This document shows positions 47,507-57,628 of a DNA stretch of 64,000 bases, piece by piece. The DNA is from Enterobacteriaceae bacterium RIT691 (GTDB lineage: Bacteria; Pseudomonadota; Gammaproteobacteria; Enterobacterales; Enterobacteriaceae), in assembly GCA_009668205.1 (NCBI GenBank), contig WJYM01000001.1, positions 1 through 64,000 on the forward strand, given 5' to 3'. Positions within the stretch are counted from its first letter, which is position 1. Each line of letters opens with the position of its first letter. The translations under genes were made by a program, and so were the position numbers. The notes under the pieces were generated by a model. It made no database searches. It saw only the letters and a program-made list of their open reading frames with translations, and was not told the origin of the DNA.

Positions 47507-48677
47507 GGACGCCCCCTGAGAGTGTCGTTGGGTGGTTTGGGTGCTCCGGCAGGACAGGCAGTAGTCTGATGAGCAGGAGGTAGGCGCAGACTTCAATAGC
47601 CACAAAGCCAATAGAAATCAGCAGTTCGCTGGCGGTAGGGAAATAGCCGTAGCCGTTGCCCGGGTTGTAGGCCAGCAGTGAGTAATTCAGACGCCAGAAG
47701 GCCGCACCGCAGACCATGCTCAGCGCCCCGAGGAATAACAGGCGCGGATCCTGACGGCAGCGCTTCCAGCGGAAGACGACCAGTGGGAACAGCATCAGCG
47801 CGGTTTCAATCCAGAACGACAGCGCGAAGCGGTCCAAAGGCCAGAGATAGCGCGTTTTCCCGTGGACAATCAGCTCTCCAAACCGCAGCACCACAAAGAC
47901 CAACAGGAAGATTTCAGTCAGCCGGGTCAGACGCATAAACAGCGGCGTTTCGTTAACGCCTTTTCCCCGCAACCCCGCCTGGGTCAGCGATCCTTCGAAG
48001 ATAATGATCGAAAACCCGAGGATTGCGGCGGTCAGCAGTGAAAACAGCGGCAGCAGCTCATAGCTTTGCCACAGCGGATGCACTTTGTAGCCTGCGGCAA
48101 TCATCAGCGAACCCATCGAAGACTGGTGCATCGACGGCAGCAGCGCGCCCAGCGAGATAATCAAAAACATCGCCTTGTTCAGCCAGCGCAGCGGTTTTTT
48201 CCAGCCCAGCCTTTCACAGAGCGCGGGAGCAAACTCCAGCGTCACAATGCCAATGTAAATGGTCATGCAGACGGCGGTTTCAAACAGTACCGAGTTGGTG
48301 TTGAAGTGGCCGGGAAGATAGAAGTAAGGCAGATTCCAGTAGCGCCCGACGTCGATGGTGATCGACAGGCCACCCAGCGCATAGCCGAACAAACTGGCCA
48401 GCAGCGCCGGACGCACCAGCGGATGGTATTCACCGCGGTTAAACACATACACCGCCCAGGCCAGCGCCCAGCCGCCGCAGGCAAAACCGGTGCCTACCAG
48501 CAGATCAAAGGCAATCCAGATACCCCATGGAAATCCTCCGTTGAGATCGGAAACGTCGCCAAGACCCAACACCAGACGTTTGCCGATCAGCAGCAGACAG
48601 AGCACCACAAAAGGGGTCAACAGCATCACCGGCCAGCTCACAAGTTTTCCGCCAAGCGGCTTCGCGTTATGCGTCAT
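47484..48677 (-). CDS. hybB: Hydrogenase-2 membrane subunit HybB
   Basis: The 397-residue NrfD-family protein has about ten membrane spans and the conserved [20 protein letters not shown]. It transfers electrons from HybA to (mena)quinone without heme. ATG at 48677 ([13 protein letters not shown]) matches the E. coli start and overlaps the hybA stop by 11 bp. The hybO-hybA-hybB-hybC order is that of E. coli. Confidence 0.95.
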   Translation of the reverse strand: MTHNAKPLGGKLVSWPVMLLTPFVVLCLLLIGKRLVLGLGDVSDLNGGFPWGIWIAFDLLVGTGFACGGWALAWAVYVFNRGEYHPLVRPALLASLFGYALGGLSITIDVGRYWNLPYFYLPGHFNTNSVLFETAVCMTIYIGIVTLEFAPALCERLGWKKPLRWLNKAMFLIISLGALLPSMHQSSMGSLMIAAGYKVHPLWQSYELLPLFSLLTAAILGFSIIIFEGSLTQAGLRGKGVNETPLFMRLTRLTEIFLLVFVVLRFGELIVHGKTRYLWPLDRFALSFWIETALMLFPLVVFRWKRCRQDPRLLFLGALSMVCGAAFWRLNYSLLAYNPGNGYGYFPTASELLISIGFVAIEVCAYLLLIRLLPVLPEHPNHPTTLSGGVHEPTHHH

Positions 48678-49674
48678 CCTGCTTCCCCTTTTCTTTGCGT
48701 TCCTCTTTGCGCATGTTGCGCTGAACCAGGAAAGTGATCCCCGCCAGTGCCGCAAAAGGCAGAACCATGCCTTTGTACAGCGTGTGCTGGACGTGTTCCG
48801 AGCGCACGCCGGTCGCTAATTCCGCAAGCTCCGGCAGGCCGAGGTGCTCAAATGGCACGCCGGAAAGCACCAGAACCTGCGTGCCTCCGCCTTCTTTTTC
48901 GCCGTAGATATGCGGCTGATAGTGGGCCACAGTGTGTTCGTAACCGTCGTGACTCTGTAACGTCTGGCGCGGATAGCGATAACTGTCCCCTGCTTTTGCA
49001 TTGAGACGCCGTCGGGCCTCCTCGAGGAGATTTTCGCGGGTGCCGAAGATCACCGCCCCTGTAGGACAAACCTCAACGCAACCCGGCAGCTCGCCCTTAT
49101 CGAGCCGCGCCAGCCCTTTCTGGTTGCACAGTTCGCATTTGTGAATTTTGCCAAAAGGGTTGTCGTAATCGTACTTTGGCACGTTGAACGGGCAGCCCAC
49201 CATGCAGTAGCGACAGCCGGTGCAGACATCCGGGTCGTAGTGCACAACGCCGGTCAGGGGATCTTTTTTCATCGCCTGCACCGGACACACCGACACACAG
49301 TTCGGGTCCACGCAGTGCATACACTGTTTTTTGATATAGGCGTAGCCGTCGGTCAGTTGGTCTTTGTGATCCCCTTTGCCGTTACGCCATACCTGAATGA
49401 TGTTGTTGGTATAGGGGCTCAGTTTGTCGTTATTGGACCAGGTCGGCTCCGTTCCCGCGTAGGCATACGTCTCACCATGCGGCTCGTACGTATGATTGAC
49501 CTGCTGACACCGGCTGACGCAGGCCTGGCAGCCCACGCACAGCGTCGAGTCGTAGAGCATCCCCAGCGAACCGGGGATCGGTGGGCGATTTTCTGCCCCC
49601 GCCGAAGCCGGTGGCACCGCACCGGAAAGCAACGCCCCCGCGGAGGCCAGCTTTAAAAAATGGCGTCTGTTCAC
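48667..49674 (-). CDS. hybA: Hydrogenase-2 iron-sulfur protein HybA
   Basis: The 335-residue ferredoxin-like subunit has a Tat signal (RRHFLK), four 4Fe-4S motifs such as [24 protein letters not shown] and [11 protein letters not shown], and a C-terminal anchor ([16 protein letters not shown]). It links the HybOC dimer to HybB and is needed for quinone reduction. It starts 3 bp after the hybO stop codon. Confidence 0.95.
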   Translation of the reverse strand: MNRRHFLKLASAGALLSGAVPPASAGAENRPPIPGSLGMLYDSTLCVGCQACVSRCQQVNHTYEPHGETYAYAGTEPTWSNNDKLSPYTNNIIQVWRNGKGDHKDQLTDGYAYIKKQCMHCVDPNCVSVCPVQAMKKDPLTGVVHYDPDVCTGCRYCMVGCPFNVPKYDYDNPFGKIHKCELCNQKGLARLDKGELPGCVEVCPTGAVIFGTRENLLEEARRRLNAKAGDSYRYPRQTLQSHDGYEHTVAHYQPHIYGEKEGGGTQVLVLSGVPFEHLGLPELAELATGVRSEHVQHTLYKGMVLPFAALAGITFLVQRNMRKEERKEKGKQDDA

Positions 49675-49677
49675 GGC

Positions 49678-50793
49678 TTATTCCCCCGCCGGTGGATCCT
49701 GACGATCCTTGTGTTGCCGCCCCAGCTCTTTCACCGTCATCACGCTGACGCCCGCGACCATCCCGACCACACCGCCCAGCAGTCCGACTGCCGTCATGCT
49801 GACGTGCCCGCCTTCCGGGCTGGTGACCTCAGGCTTGGCGTTTCTCGGGGTCGGGTTTTCGACATTCGCCAGTTGGGCAATGCCCTTACTGAAGCCCACG
49901 CCTTTCTCGTTGCAGCCATAGCAAGGATGGCCAATCCCCACCGGCCAGATGCCGCCACCCACGTCGCAGAATTCCAGCGTTGAACAGTTGCCGTAGGTTT
50001 CAGGGCCTTTACAGCCCAGATGATAGAGACACCATCCCTGCCGGTGGCCTTCGTCGCCAAACTGCTTTGCAAAGCGCCCGGCATCAAAATGCGGGCGACG
50101 CTCGCAGTTCTCGTGGATCAGACGCTCATAGGCGAACTTCGGCCTGTTCTGCGTATCCAGCGCGGGAGGACGGTTAAAGGTGATGAGGTGTGCGACAGTC
50201 GCCAGAAAATTATGCGGGTTAGGCGGGCAACCTGGGATGTTGATAACCGTTTTCCCCGGGAGCACGTCCTGCAAACTGACGGCGCCCGTGGGATTCACAC
50301 CGCTGGCGGCAACCCCGCCCCAGGCCGCACAAGAGCCGATGGCAATCACCGCCGCCGCGTGCTCTGCCACTTCACGAATGTGTTCGACAATAGGCTTACC
50401 GGCCACCATGCAGTAAATACCGCCATCCTTCAGTGGAATCGATCCATCCACCACCAGCACATAGCGCCCTTTGTCACGTTCGATGGCCCGATGCTTGTTT
50501 TCTTCCGCCTGTTCACCAAATGCCGCCGAAAGCACTTCATGGTATTCCAACGAAATCGTATTCAGGATCAAGTTTTCCAGGGTGGGATGCGTCGAACGTA
50601 ATAACGATTCGGTGCAGCCGGTACATTCCTGAGCGCCTATCCAGATAACCGGCGGTCTCTGGTTTGAGGCCACGGCGGTCACTATTTCGGCTGCGGCATG
50701 CTGACTGAGCCCCATGGTGGCGGCCAGTGCAGCACACAACTTCATAAAGTCCCGTCTATTAATACCCTGGGGAAATAATAACTTTTGCTCCAT
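49678..50793 (-). CDS. hybO: Hydrogenase-2 small subunit HybO
   Basis: The 371-residue small subunit has a Tat twin-arginine signal (INRRDFMKLCAALAATMG), the proximal-cluster motif CTGCTES, further cluster cysteines (GSCAAWGG, PGCPPNPHN, CLYHLGCKGP, CYGCNEKG) and a C-terminal membrane helix (about 330-350). It carries three Fe-S clusters for H2 oxidation. ATG at 50793 gives the E. coli length and follows a ribosome-like AAGGATG. It is the first gene of the operon; an FNR-like box lies upstream. Confidence 0.96.
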   Translation of the reverse strand: MEQKLLFPQGINRRDFMKLCAALAATMGLSQHAAAEIVTAVASNQRPPVIWIGAQECTGCTESLLRSTHPTLENLILNTISLEYHEVLSAAFGEQAEENKHRAIERDKGRYVLVVDGSIPLKDGGIYCMVAGKPIVEHIREVAEHAAAVIAIGSCAAWGGVAASGVNPTGAVSLQDVLPGKTVINIPGCPPNPHNFLATVAHLITFNRPPALDTQNRPKFAYERLIHENCERRPHFDAGRFAKQFGDEGHRQGWCLYHLGCKGPETYGNCSTLEFCDVGGGIWPVGIGHPCYGCNEKGVGFSKGIAQLANVENPTPRNAKPEVTSPEGGHVSMTAVGLLGGVVGMVAGVSVMTVKELGRQHKDRQDPPAGE

Positions 50794-50872
50794 TATTTTT
50801 TCATCCTTTCTGGAATACTTGTTCTGGACGCATGAACGGCTTTCTATTAACAATAATTTCCCGCTGAATTAT

Positions 50873-50886
50873 TTGACTCACATCAA
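50873..50886. promoter_or_regulatory. FNR-like box upstream of hybO
   Basis: TTGACTCACATCAA matches TTGAT-N4-ATCAA at nine of ten arm positions. Its centre is about 86 bp upstream of the hybO start, a sensible place for anaerobic control. CRP or other factors could bind similar sequences. Confidence 0.6.
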
Positions 50887-50965
50887 TCAACCCTAAAGTG
50901 GTAGACGGTGTGTTTTAACTTCTTGATGCTAATCGCTTCAGCAACTATTCAGCTCATCACTATTT

Positions 50966-52288
50966 TCAGACTTTCCTTTGCAGCGAAATATTACCCGCCT
51001 GGGTCAATGACAGCCCGCGGGTTTCTGGCGCAAACAGGATTGAAACAATAAGCCCGACTAACGAAATAAATGCCCCGATGAGCATTACGGTACTAATGCC
51101 ATAGCGACTAATAAATACCGGCAGTGCCCAGGTTGATATCACCGTTCCAACGCGGCTGATTGACATAATCACGCCGACCGCCGAGGCGCGAATATCCGTC
51201 GGAAAGAGTTCATTCGGGTAAAGCCATTGTAAAATGCCGGGCCCGCCGGAGAAAAAGGCATAGACCGCAAACGCGAGGACCACCCAGCCAATACCCGGAT
51301 TATCGACCAGACCGAGGATCGCCAGCGCACCGGTCATCATCGCAAAACTCCCCACCAGCAGCGGACGTCGCCCCATACTGTTCAGCCAGTACATCGCAGG
51401 AATGCAGCCGAGCATGAAAAAGAGGCTGATGACCACGTTGCCCAGGGCCGCGTTTTCCCCCTGATCCCATCCCAAAAGCCCCACAATCTGCGGGCCAAAA
51501 GTGTAGATGGCGAACATCGGGACCACCTGGCAGGTCCAGATCGCCGCCACAAACAGCACAAAGGGAAAATGGCGACGATTAAACAACTGCATAAATTTTG
51601 TCTGCTGCTGCGGCTCTTCTTCAAACACCACCGGTTCACCGAACAACTTCAGCATCATCGCATTACACTCTTCGACCCGCCCTTTGCGTAATAACCAGCG
51701 CGGCGATTCCGGTAAATCAAAGCGACCAATCAGGATCATGACGCAGGGAATAAACGCACTGCCCAGCATCCAGCGCCAGCCGTCCGGATAGTCATACAGC
51801 CAATAACCGACCAGATTGGCGCAGGTCGCCCCTACGTACCACATCGCGGCAATAAACCCAACGGCAAACGCGCGCTGACGGGTATTGGAGAACTCGGTGA
51901 TCATCGAGGTGGCAATGGGATAATCGGCGCCAATCACAATGCCAATCAGCACCCGCATCACCAATAATTCCATCGGCGAGGAGACAAACATCGTAGCGAC
52001 CGAAATAAGGCCAATCGCCACAATATCGATTAAAAACATTTTGCGCCGCCCGACCCGGTCGGAAATATAGCCAAACAGCGACGTCCCAATAAACAATCCG
52101 ACCAGGGTGCCTGCCCCCAGCAGGCCAATCCATTGGGCATCTAATTTTAATAATGGCGTGAGCTGCTCAAGCGCAACGCCAATAATGACCAGCACATAGC
52201 CATCAAGAAAGGGGCCACCGCTACCCCATAACATGATCCGTCGGTGAATCGATGAGAAACGAAGATCATCAAAGTTTTTGGCCTGCAT
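50966..52288 (-). CDS. yaaU: MFS transporter YaaU (fix-associated)
   Basis: The 440-residue sugar-porter-type MFS protein has 12 spans and the family motifs GRRKMFL and PESPRWLLRKGRVEE. It is highly similar to E. coli YaaU, which sits next to fixX there too. Suggested roles include carnitine-related or other substrate transport but none is proven. ATG at 52288 follows GAGGGCG and lies 11 bp after the fixX stop; last gene of the fix unit. Confidence 0.92.
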   Translation of the reverse strand: MQAKNFDDLRFSSIHRRIMLWGSGGPFLDGYVLVIIGVALEQLTPLLKLDAQWIGLLGAGTLVGLFIGTSLFGYISDRVGRRKMFLIDIVAIGLISVATMFVSSPMELLVMRVLIGIVIGADYPIATSMITEFSNTRQRAFAVGFIAAMWYVGATCANLVGYWLYDYPDGWRWMLGSAFIPCVMILIGRFDLPESPRWLLRKGRVEECNAMMLKLFGEPVVFEEEPQQQTKFMQLFNRRHFPFVLFVAAIWTCQVVPMFAIYTFGPQIVGLLGWDQGENAALGNVVISLFFMLGCIPAMYWLNSMGRRPLLVGSFAMMTGALAILGLVDNPGIGWVVLAFAVYAFFSGGPGILQWLYPNELFPTDIRASAVGVIMSISRVGTVISTWALPVFISRYGISTVMLIGAFISLVGLIVSILFAPETRGLSLTQAGNISLQRKV

Positions 52289-52298
52289 CAGTTCGCCC

Positions 52299-52586
52299 TC
52301 AGCCGTAGCGATATTCCACGCCGAAGGTCCCGCGTGGGTATTCCCATTTTTCCAGCGCGCTGCCAAGCCCTAAAATACGGCAGGTCCCGCACTCCAGGCA
52401 TCCGGCATAATCAAACCGAACGGAGCCGTCTTCCTGCTTTTTATATAAGCCCGCAGGACAGGCTTTGGTTAACAGTTCCAGCACCTGCATATCCGGCTGC
52501 GATTTCACGATAATGTGCGGGCTGTGCTCATCAACATTAAATTTGTTGATGCCCAGTTTGACATCGACATTCACTGGCGTACTCAT
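52299..52586 (-). CDS. fixX: Ferredoxin-like protein FixX
   Basis: The 95-residue protein has the cysteine pattern ACPAGLYK and CLECGTCRILG, as in the FixX electron-transfer ferredoxin-like proteins. It works with FixC in moving electrons from FixAB to an acceptor, in E. coli during carnitine/crotonobetaine metabolism. Its start overlaps the fixC stop (ATGA). Confidence 0.95.
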   Translation of the reverse strand: MSTPVNVDVKLGINKFNVDEHSPHIIVKSQPDMQVLELLTKACPAGLYKKQEDGSVRFDYAGCLECGTCRILGLGSALEKWEYPRGTFGVEYRYG

Positions 52587-53869
52587 AGCGCGGTCACTCC
52601 CTTGAAGCCGTCTTTGATCAGATTAATAAACCCGACTTTTTTGGCGTAGCTGAGGATATTTTTACGCAGCGGCACCGGCGTTTTTCCGGTGATGGTGAAC
52701 AGATCCCCGGCGATCCCCACCGCCATTTCCGGGTACTGGCTGAACATTCGTGGGTTGTCCAAAAATGCTGGCATCTTCTGGTACATCTTCATGTCACGCA
52801 GCGGTCCGGCGTTCAGCAGCGTGAGATACTCATTCAAGCTTTGCTTGCTGAAATCGTTGCGCCCCATCGCCGCTAACACCGTTTTGGCCGCGGCTTCCCC
52901 GGACGAAATGGCCAGATCCATACCGCGAATCGTGAAGCCAAGATTCATGCACATGCCCGCAGCATCACCGGCAATCAGCACCCCGTCGCGCACCAGCTCG
53001 CTCTGCATTCTCAGACCAGCTTCGGGTACCACGTGCGCGGCATACTCAATCATCTTGCCGCCTGCAATCAGCGGCGCGACGGTGGGATGCTTTTTGAAAT
53101 CTTCCAGCATCTGCGGCACGGATTTTTTCGCCTCTTTCAGATGATGCAGACCGCAGACCAGACCTAAGGACAGGGTGTTCTGATTGGTATAGAGAAAACC
53201 GCCGCCCATCAGGCCATCGGTGGGGGCACCGGCAAACAGCCAGGCCACGCCTTCGTTGCCCTGGAGATTAAACCGGTTTTGCAGGACCTCCTGCGGCAGT
53301 TCAATCAGCTCTTTCACCCCCACCGCAACATTTTCCGCCGCGACAGGTTTCGTCATGCCTAACTGTTCAGCCAACAGAGAATTGACGCCATCAGCAAGGA
53401 TCACCGTTTTGGCTTCCAGCACATCGCCGTCAGCTTCCACGCCGATCACTTTGCCGTTTTCCACCACCAGCCTGTCCACGCGGATCCCGGTGATGCACTG
53501 CGCTCCGGCGTTCTCCGCCTGCTCCATCAGCCAGGCATCAAATTTGCTGCGCAGAACGGAATAAGAAACCTCAGCGGGTTTCGGCACATCGCCATTCTGA
53601 TACTCCACGGTCATCGTACGGGTTTGCGTCAGAAAAGAGAGTCGTTCACGGGTAATGACGCGCTCAACGGGCGCGTGTTCAGCAAAGCCGGGCAGTATGC
53701 GCTCCAGGCTGTGGGCGTACATTCGCCCACCGGTCACGTTTTTAGCACCGGCAGAATTGCCGCGTTCAATTAACAGCACCTGGGCGCCCTGCTGGGCCAG
53801 CACCAGCGCCGCGGCGGTGCCTGCCAGTCCAGCTCCAACGATGATGGCATCGAAGACATCTTCGGACAT
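52583..53869 (-). CDS. fixC: FAD-dependent electron-transfer dehydrogenase FixC
   Basis: The 428-residue ETF-quinone-oxidoreductase-like flavoprotein has the FAD-binding GAGLAGTAAALVLAQQGAQV at the N-terminus and a second FAD motif LIAGDAAGMCMNLGFTIRG near 290. It accepts electrons from the FixAB flavoprotein with FixX. ATG at 53869 (MSEDVFDA) gives the E. coli length. Second-to-last of fixABCX; overlaps fixX by 4 bp. Confidence 0.95.
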   Translation of the reverse strand: MSEDVFDAIIVGAGLAGTAAALVLAQQGAQVLLIERGNSAGAKNVTGGRMYAHSLERILPGFAEHAPVERVITRERLSFLTQTRTMTVEYQNGDVPKPAEVSYSVLRSKFDAWLMEQAENAGAQCITGIRVDRLVVENGKVIGVEADGDVLEAKTVILADGVNSLLAEQLGMTKPVAAENVAVGVKELIELPQEVLQNRFNLQGNEGVAWLFAGAPTDGLMGGGFLYTNQNTLSLGLVCGLHHLKEAKKSVPQMLEDFKKHPTVAPLIAGGKMIEYAAHVVPEAGLRMQSELVRDGVLIAGDAAGMCMNLGFTIRGMDLAISSGEAAAKTVLAAMGRNDFSKQSLNEYLTLLNAGPLRDMKMYQKMPAFLDNPRMFSQYPEMAVGIAGDLFTITGKTPVPLRKNILSYAKKVGFINLIKDGFKGVTAL

Positions 53870-53925
53870 AACCACTCCTCAACCACTTTTGCGACAGAGC
53901 GCAGCCTGCGCCCTGCCAGGGGAAA

Positions 53926-54867
53926 TTAGCGCGCCAGCTGACGGGTCAGCTCGGGTAAGATAGTGAACAGATCGCCCACAATGCCGTAATCGGCATACTG
54001 GAAAATCGGCGCATTTTTGTCTTTATTGATGGCGACCAGCGTCTGTGCTCCGTTCGCACCCACCATGTGTTGGATCTGACCGGAAATCCCCACCGCCAGA
54101 TACAGCTCAGGTTTGAGCATCAGATTGGAGATACCGACGTAGCGCTCGTGCTCCATCCACTTCTCGTTTTCCGCCACGGGCCGCGAACAGGCCAGTTCTG
54201 CGCCTATCGCTTCGCACAGGGCATTCGCCAGCGAAATGTTGTCTTTGCTGCCAATCCCCCGCCCGACGCTGACCACCAGACGCGCTTTATCAAGGTCGAC
54301 CGAATGGCTTTCACGTTTCTGTGTACTGTTGCGAACCATCAGAATGTCCGGCTCCTGCCAGGCCAAAGGCTGGGCATGGCCTGTCAGGCTGGCGTCGTGT
54401 TCCAGCGCTTCAAAGGTGCCGCTGCTCACCGTCAGTACGCAAAACGCCGATTTCAGCGTTTCATCACTGAATGCCAGCCCGCCGTACACCATATGTTTCG
54501 CCACCGGAGCGCCCTCAGTGAAAGCCACTGCGCTGGCGTCGTTTACCACGGCGGCCTTCAGGCGCGCCCCCAGTCTTGCGGCGAGCAATTTGCCGCGACG
54601 GCTGTTTGGCAGCAGGATGACACCGCCTTGCGCGTGGGTCTGCAGATGGTGCACCAGCGTGTCGGCATAATCTTCGAGGATCCTGTTGTCCGGCTTTCCT
54701 TCCAGCTGCCAGACCTGGCTCGCGCCAAGCTGAAAGGCGCTGTTGCTCTGTTCTGTGTTGAGCGCGAAGACCTGGCTCTGCTCGCCCAGCTGCTTTGCGC
54801 CACTCATCAGCTCCGGTAAACGGGACACGGTGTCGCTGAAAACCCAAACGTGTTGAAACTTGCTCAT
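53926..54867 (-). CDS. fixB: Electron-transfer flavoprotein alpha subunit FixB
   Basis: The 313-residue ETF-alpha-type protein has the C-terminal FAD domain with the motif [13 protein letters not shown] and [13 protein letters not shown]. With FixA it forms the flavoprotein thought to bifurcate NADH electrons toward crotonobetaine reduction via CaiA and FixCX. Length equals E. coli FixB. It starts 12 bp after fixA. Confidence 0.95.
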   Translation of the reverse strand: MSKFQHVWVFSDTVSRLPELMSGAKQLGEQSQVFALNTEQSNSAFQLGASQVWQLEGKPDNRILEDYADTLVHHLQTHAQGGVILLPNSRRGKLLAARLGARLKAAVVNDASAVAFTEGAPVAKHMVYGGLAFSDETLKSAFCVLTVSSGTFEALEHDASLTGHAQPLAWQEPDILMVRNSTQKRESHSVDLDKARLVVSVGRGIGSKDNISLANALCEAIGAELACSRPVAENEKWMEHERYVGISNLMLKPELYLAVGISGQIQHMVGANGAQTLVAINKDKNAPIFQYADYGIVGDLFTILPELTRQLAR

Positions 54868-54879
54868 AACCTGCCCCTT

Positions 54880-55653
54880 TTACTGGATAATTTTGCGTAA
54901 ATGACCAACAAACGCCGCGATCTGTTCTTCGCCATCGCCTTCAATGATGACGCGCAAACGTTCTTTCTGTTTCGGTGCCGCAATGTGTTGCGAGGACAAC
55001 GGGGCGATATCAGCAATGCCAACATCGGCGGCACTCAAAACGTGAACCGGCTTTTTAGCGGCCCCAAGGATGGCTTTCATGGAAGGAATTTGCGGGGCGT
55101 TAATGTCGGTGGTCACGCAGAGCACCGCAGGTAAAGGCACGGTCAGGGTTTCACTTTCATCTTCCAGCTCGCGTTCAACCACGATACTGTCGCTGTTTAC
55201 GGTGAGAATTTTTTTGATGCCATTCAGCGCAGGGATCTGCAGGGCTTCACCCACCAGCAGGCCAACCTGCTGGGCGTAGAGGTCAGCAGAGCCATCGCCG
55301 CAGAGGATCAGATCAAAACCCTGGCTGCGCGCCGCCTGCGCTAACACCTGCGCGGTCTGGTGCGGCAGTGCATGGGTCAACTGCTCATCAATAACCACCA
55401 CCAGCTCATCCGGCCCGCGCGACAGCACATCTTTGCGCCCTTTCACATTCGTGAGCGCGGTCCCCCCCACGCTCAATGCAATCACCTGCGCCCCGGCATG
55501 TTCCGCTTTCAGCTGCATGGCGGCTTCGATGGCGTTTAAATCGTATTGGCTGATTTTGTTCTCTGCCCGGGTTAAATCTAACTCACCGTTTGCAGCATTC
55601 ACGCTGATATCCTGCTCATCGGGCACGCTCTTGTAGCATGTAATAATCTTCAT
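54880..55653 (-). CDS. fixA: Electron-transfer flavoprotein beta subunit FixA
   Basis: The 257-residue ETF-beta-type protein starts [20 protein letters not shown] and has the nucleotide-binding [17 protein letters not shown] and the late [16 protein letters not shown] signature. First gene of the fixABCX-yaaU unit, divergent from caiT. CAGGAG precedes the ATG. Expression is expected to need CaiF and CRP as in E. coli. Confidence 0.95.
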   Translation of the reverse strand: MKIITCYKSVPDEQDISVNAANGELDLTRAENKISQYDLNAIEAAMQLKAEHAGAQVIALSVGGTALTNVKGRKDVLSRGPDELVVVIDEQLTHALPHQTAQVLAQAARSQGFDLILCGDGSADLYAQQVGLLVGEALQIPALNGIKKILTVNSDSIVVERELEDESETLTVPLPAVLCVTTDINAPQIPSMKAILGAAKKPVHVLSAADVGIADIAPLSSQHIAAPKQKERLRVIIEGDGEEQIAAFVGHLRKIIQ

Positions 55654-55784
55654 TACATCTCCTGATATATTAATGAAAATATGACCTATTGCGGCAATGG
55701 ACTAAATAAGTACCATGCCCGATGCTAAAAAAATAAAACCACAATCACCAATATTGAAGACACAAATTGATAACAAAGGGAATA

Positions 55785-55817
55785 TTCAATATTGCCACCT
55801 GACTCACCAATATTGAA
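55785..55817. promoter_or_regulatory. Predicted CaiF binding site
   Basis: Two 10-bp arms (TTCAATATTG and CAATATTGAA) are exact complements with a 13-bp spacer. CaiF, encoded at 63271-63666, activates both cai and fix operons in E. coli through repeats of this kind. Confidence 0.65.
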
Positions 55818-55912
55818 ACCCTCTTCCGGGAAAGAGACGAGGAATAAACATAACTAATTGTTTATAAAAACAAAAATAACCATTCAAAGACAATGGATTC
55901 TCGCTGCCTATC

Positions 55913-55928
55913 TGTGACGCAGTTAACA
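55913..55928. promoter_or_regulatory. CRP-like site upstream of caiT
   Basis: TGTGA-N6-TAACA (TGTGACGCAGTTAACA) matches nine of ten consensus arm positions of CRP. The cai and fix promoters depend on CRP in E. coli. Confidence 0.6.
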
Positions 55929-56084
55929 GATTAGCGCATAGTAAATATCCATCATAAGGCAGGCATTTATACCATCAGGAGGACAACTCCTTTGTATTCA
56001 AATTAACCACTCTTATTTTCCTTAATGACAATTCGGATATTGTTTAATGTGCTTATTCACGCCATATAAAAGCGGAATTTATCT

Positions 56085-57599
56085 ATGAGCAAAGAAAAGA
56101 AAAAGGTGGGTATAGAACCGAAAGTGTTCTATCCACCATTAATTATCGTCGGCGTTCTCTGTTGGCTCACCGTGCGCGATCTTGACGCCGCCAATACGGT
56201 GATTAACGCGGTATTCAGCTACGTCACCAACGTCTGGGGCTGGGCGTTCGAATGGTACATGGTGGTGATGTTCGGTGGCTGGTTCTGGCTCATTTTCGGC
56301 CCGTACGCCAAAAAACGGCTCGGTGAAGAAGCGCCAGAATTCAGCACGGCCAGCTGGATTTTTATGATGTTCGCCTCCTGTACCTCCGCCGCCGTGCTGT
56401 TCTGGGGCTCGATCGAAATTTTTTACTACATCTCCAGTCCACCGTTTGGCTTCGCGCCCTATTCTGTTGAAGCGAAACAGCTCGGCCTGGCCTACAGTTT
56501 GCTGCACTGGGGGCCGCTCCCCTGGGCCACTTACAGCTTCCTGTCCGTCGCCTTCGCCTACTTCTTCTTCGTGCGCAAAATGGACGTCATCCGTCCAAGT
56601 TCCACGCTGGTGCCACTGGTGGGTGAAAAGCATGCCAAAGGGCTGTTTGGCACCATCATTGATAACTTCTATTTAGTGGCGCTGATCTTTGCAATGGGGA
56701 CCAGTCTTGGGCTGGCAACGCCGCTGGTCACCGAATGTATCCAGTATCTGTTCGGCGTTCCCCATACGCTGGCACTCGATGCGATCATCATTAGCTGCTG
56801 GATAATCCTGAATGCGATTTGCGTGGCCTGCGGCCTGCAAAAAGGCGTCAAAATCGCCAGTGATGTGCGTAGCTATCTCAGCTTCCTGATGCTGGGCTGG
56901 GTGTTCATCGTCAGCGGTGCCAGCTTCATCATGAACTACTTCACCGACTCCGTCGGCTCGCTGTTGATGTACCTGCCGCGCATGCTGTTCTACACCGACC
57001 CGATCGCCAAAGGCGGCTTCCCACAGGGCTGGACCGTGTTCTATTGGGCCTGGTGGGTTATTTACGCCATCCAGATGAGTATTTTCCTTGCGCGTATTTC
57101 GAAAGGCCGCACCGTCCGCGAACTCTGCCTGGGCATGGTAGCCGGGCTGACCGCCGCCACCTGGATCCTGTGGACCATCCTCGGCAGCAATACGCTGCAG
57201 CTGATTGACCACAACATCATCAATATTCCACAGCTGATTGAGCAGCACGGCGTGCCGCGCGCGATCATCGAAACCTGGGCGGCCCTGCCGCTGAAAACCG
57301 CCACCATCTGGGGCTTCTTCATTCTCTGCTTTATCGCCACCGTCACCCTGATCAACGCCTGTTCCTACACCCTCGCGATGTCAACCTGCCGCGCGGTAAA
57401 AGACGGCGACGAGCCGCCGCTGTTGATTCGTATTGGCTGGTCGGTTCTGGTCGGGATTATCGGCATTGTGCTGCTCGCGCTCGGTGGCCTGAAGCCGATT
57501 CAGACCGCGATCATCGCCGGGGGCTGCCCGCTGTTCTTCGTCAACATATTGGTCACGCTCTCGTTTATCAAAGACGCCAAAGCGAACTGGAAAGACTAA
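56085..57599 (+). CDS. caiT: L-carnitine/gamma-butyrobetaine antiporter CaiT
   Basis: The 504-residue BCCT-family protein has 12 spans, with the substrate-region segments [21 protein letters not shown] and [14 protein letters not shown] at the N-terminus. It exchanges L-carnitine for gamma-butyrobetaine without a sodium or proton gradient. Length equals the E. coli protein. First gene of caiTABCDE; caiA starts 29 bp after its stop. Confidence 0.96.
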   Translation: MSKEKKKVGIEPKVFYPPLIIVGVLCWLTVRDLDAANTVINAVFSYVTNVWGWAFEWYMVVMFGGWFWLIFGPYAKKRLGEEAPEFSTASWIFMMFASCTSAAVLFWGSIEIFYYISSPPFGFAPYSVEAKQLGLAYSLLHWGPLPWATYSFLSVAFAYFFFVRKMDVIRPSSTLVPLVGEKHAKGLFGTIIDNFYLVALIFAMGTSLGLATPLVTECIQYLFGVPHTLALDAIIISCWIILNAICVACGLQKGVKIASDVRSYLSFLMLGWVFIVSGASFIMNYFTDSVGSLLMYLPRMLFYTDPIAKGGFPQGWTVFYWAWWVIYAIQMSIFLARISKGRTVRELCLGMVAGLTAATWILWTILGSNTLQLIDHNIINIPQLIEQHGVPRAIIETWAALPLKTATIWGFFILCFIATVTLINACSYTLAMSTCRAVKDGDEPPLLIRIGWSVLVGIIGIVLLALGGLKPIQTAIIAGGCPLFFVNILVTLSFIKDAKANWKD

Positions 57600-57628
57600 T
57601 AATTTTCAAACACTAAGAGGTTAAAGAG

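Larger units (their letters stand above)
55654..56084. promoter_or_regulatory. fix/cai divergent control region
   Basis: The 431-bp AT-rich gap lies between fixA and caiT. TTCAATATTG at 55785-55794 and CAATATTGAA at 55808-55817 form a perfect inverted repeat with a 13-bp spacer, the layout recalled for CaiF sites in E. coli. A further half-site CAATATTGAA lies at 55749-55758. TGTGACGCAGTTAACA at 55913-55928 is a near-consensus CRP site. No other gene is seen. Confidence 0.75.

Noticed and set aside
43564-50793. Possible novel hydrogenase type
   Set aside because: Subunit order, motifs and lengths fit ordinary hydrogenase-2; only the added HupE permease is unusual.
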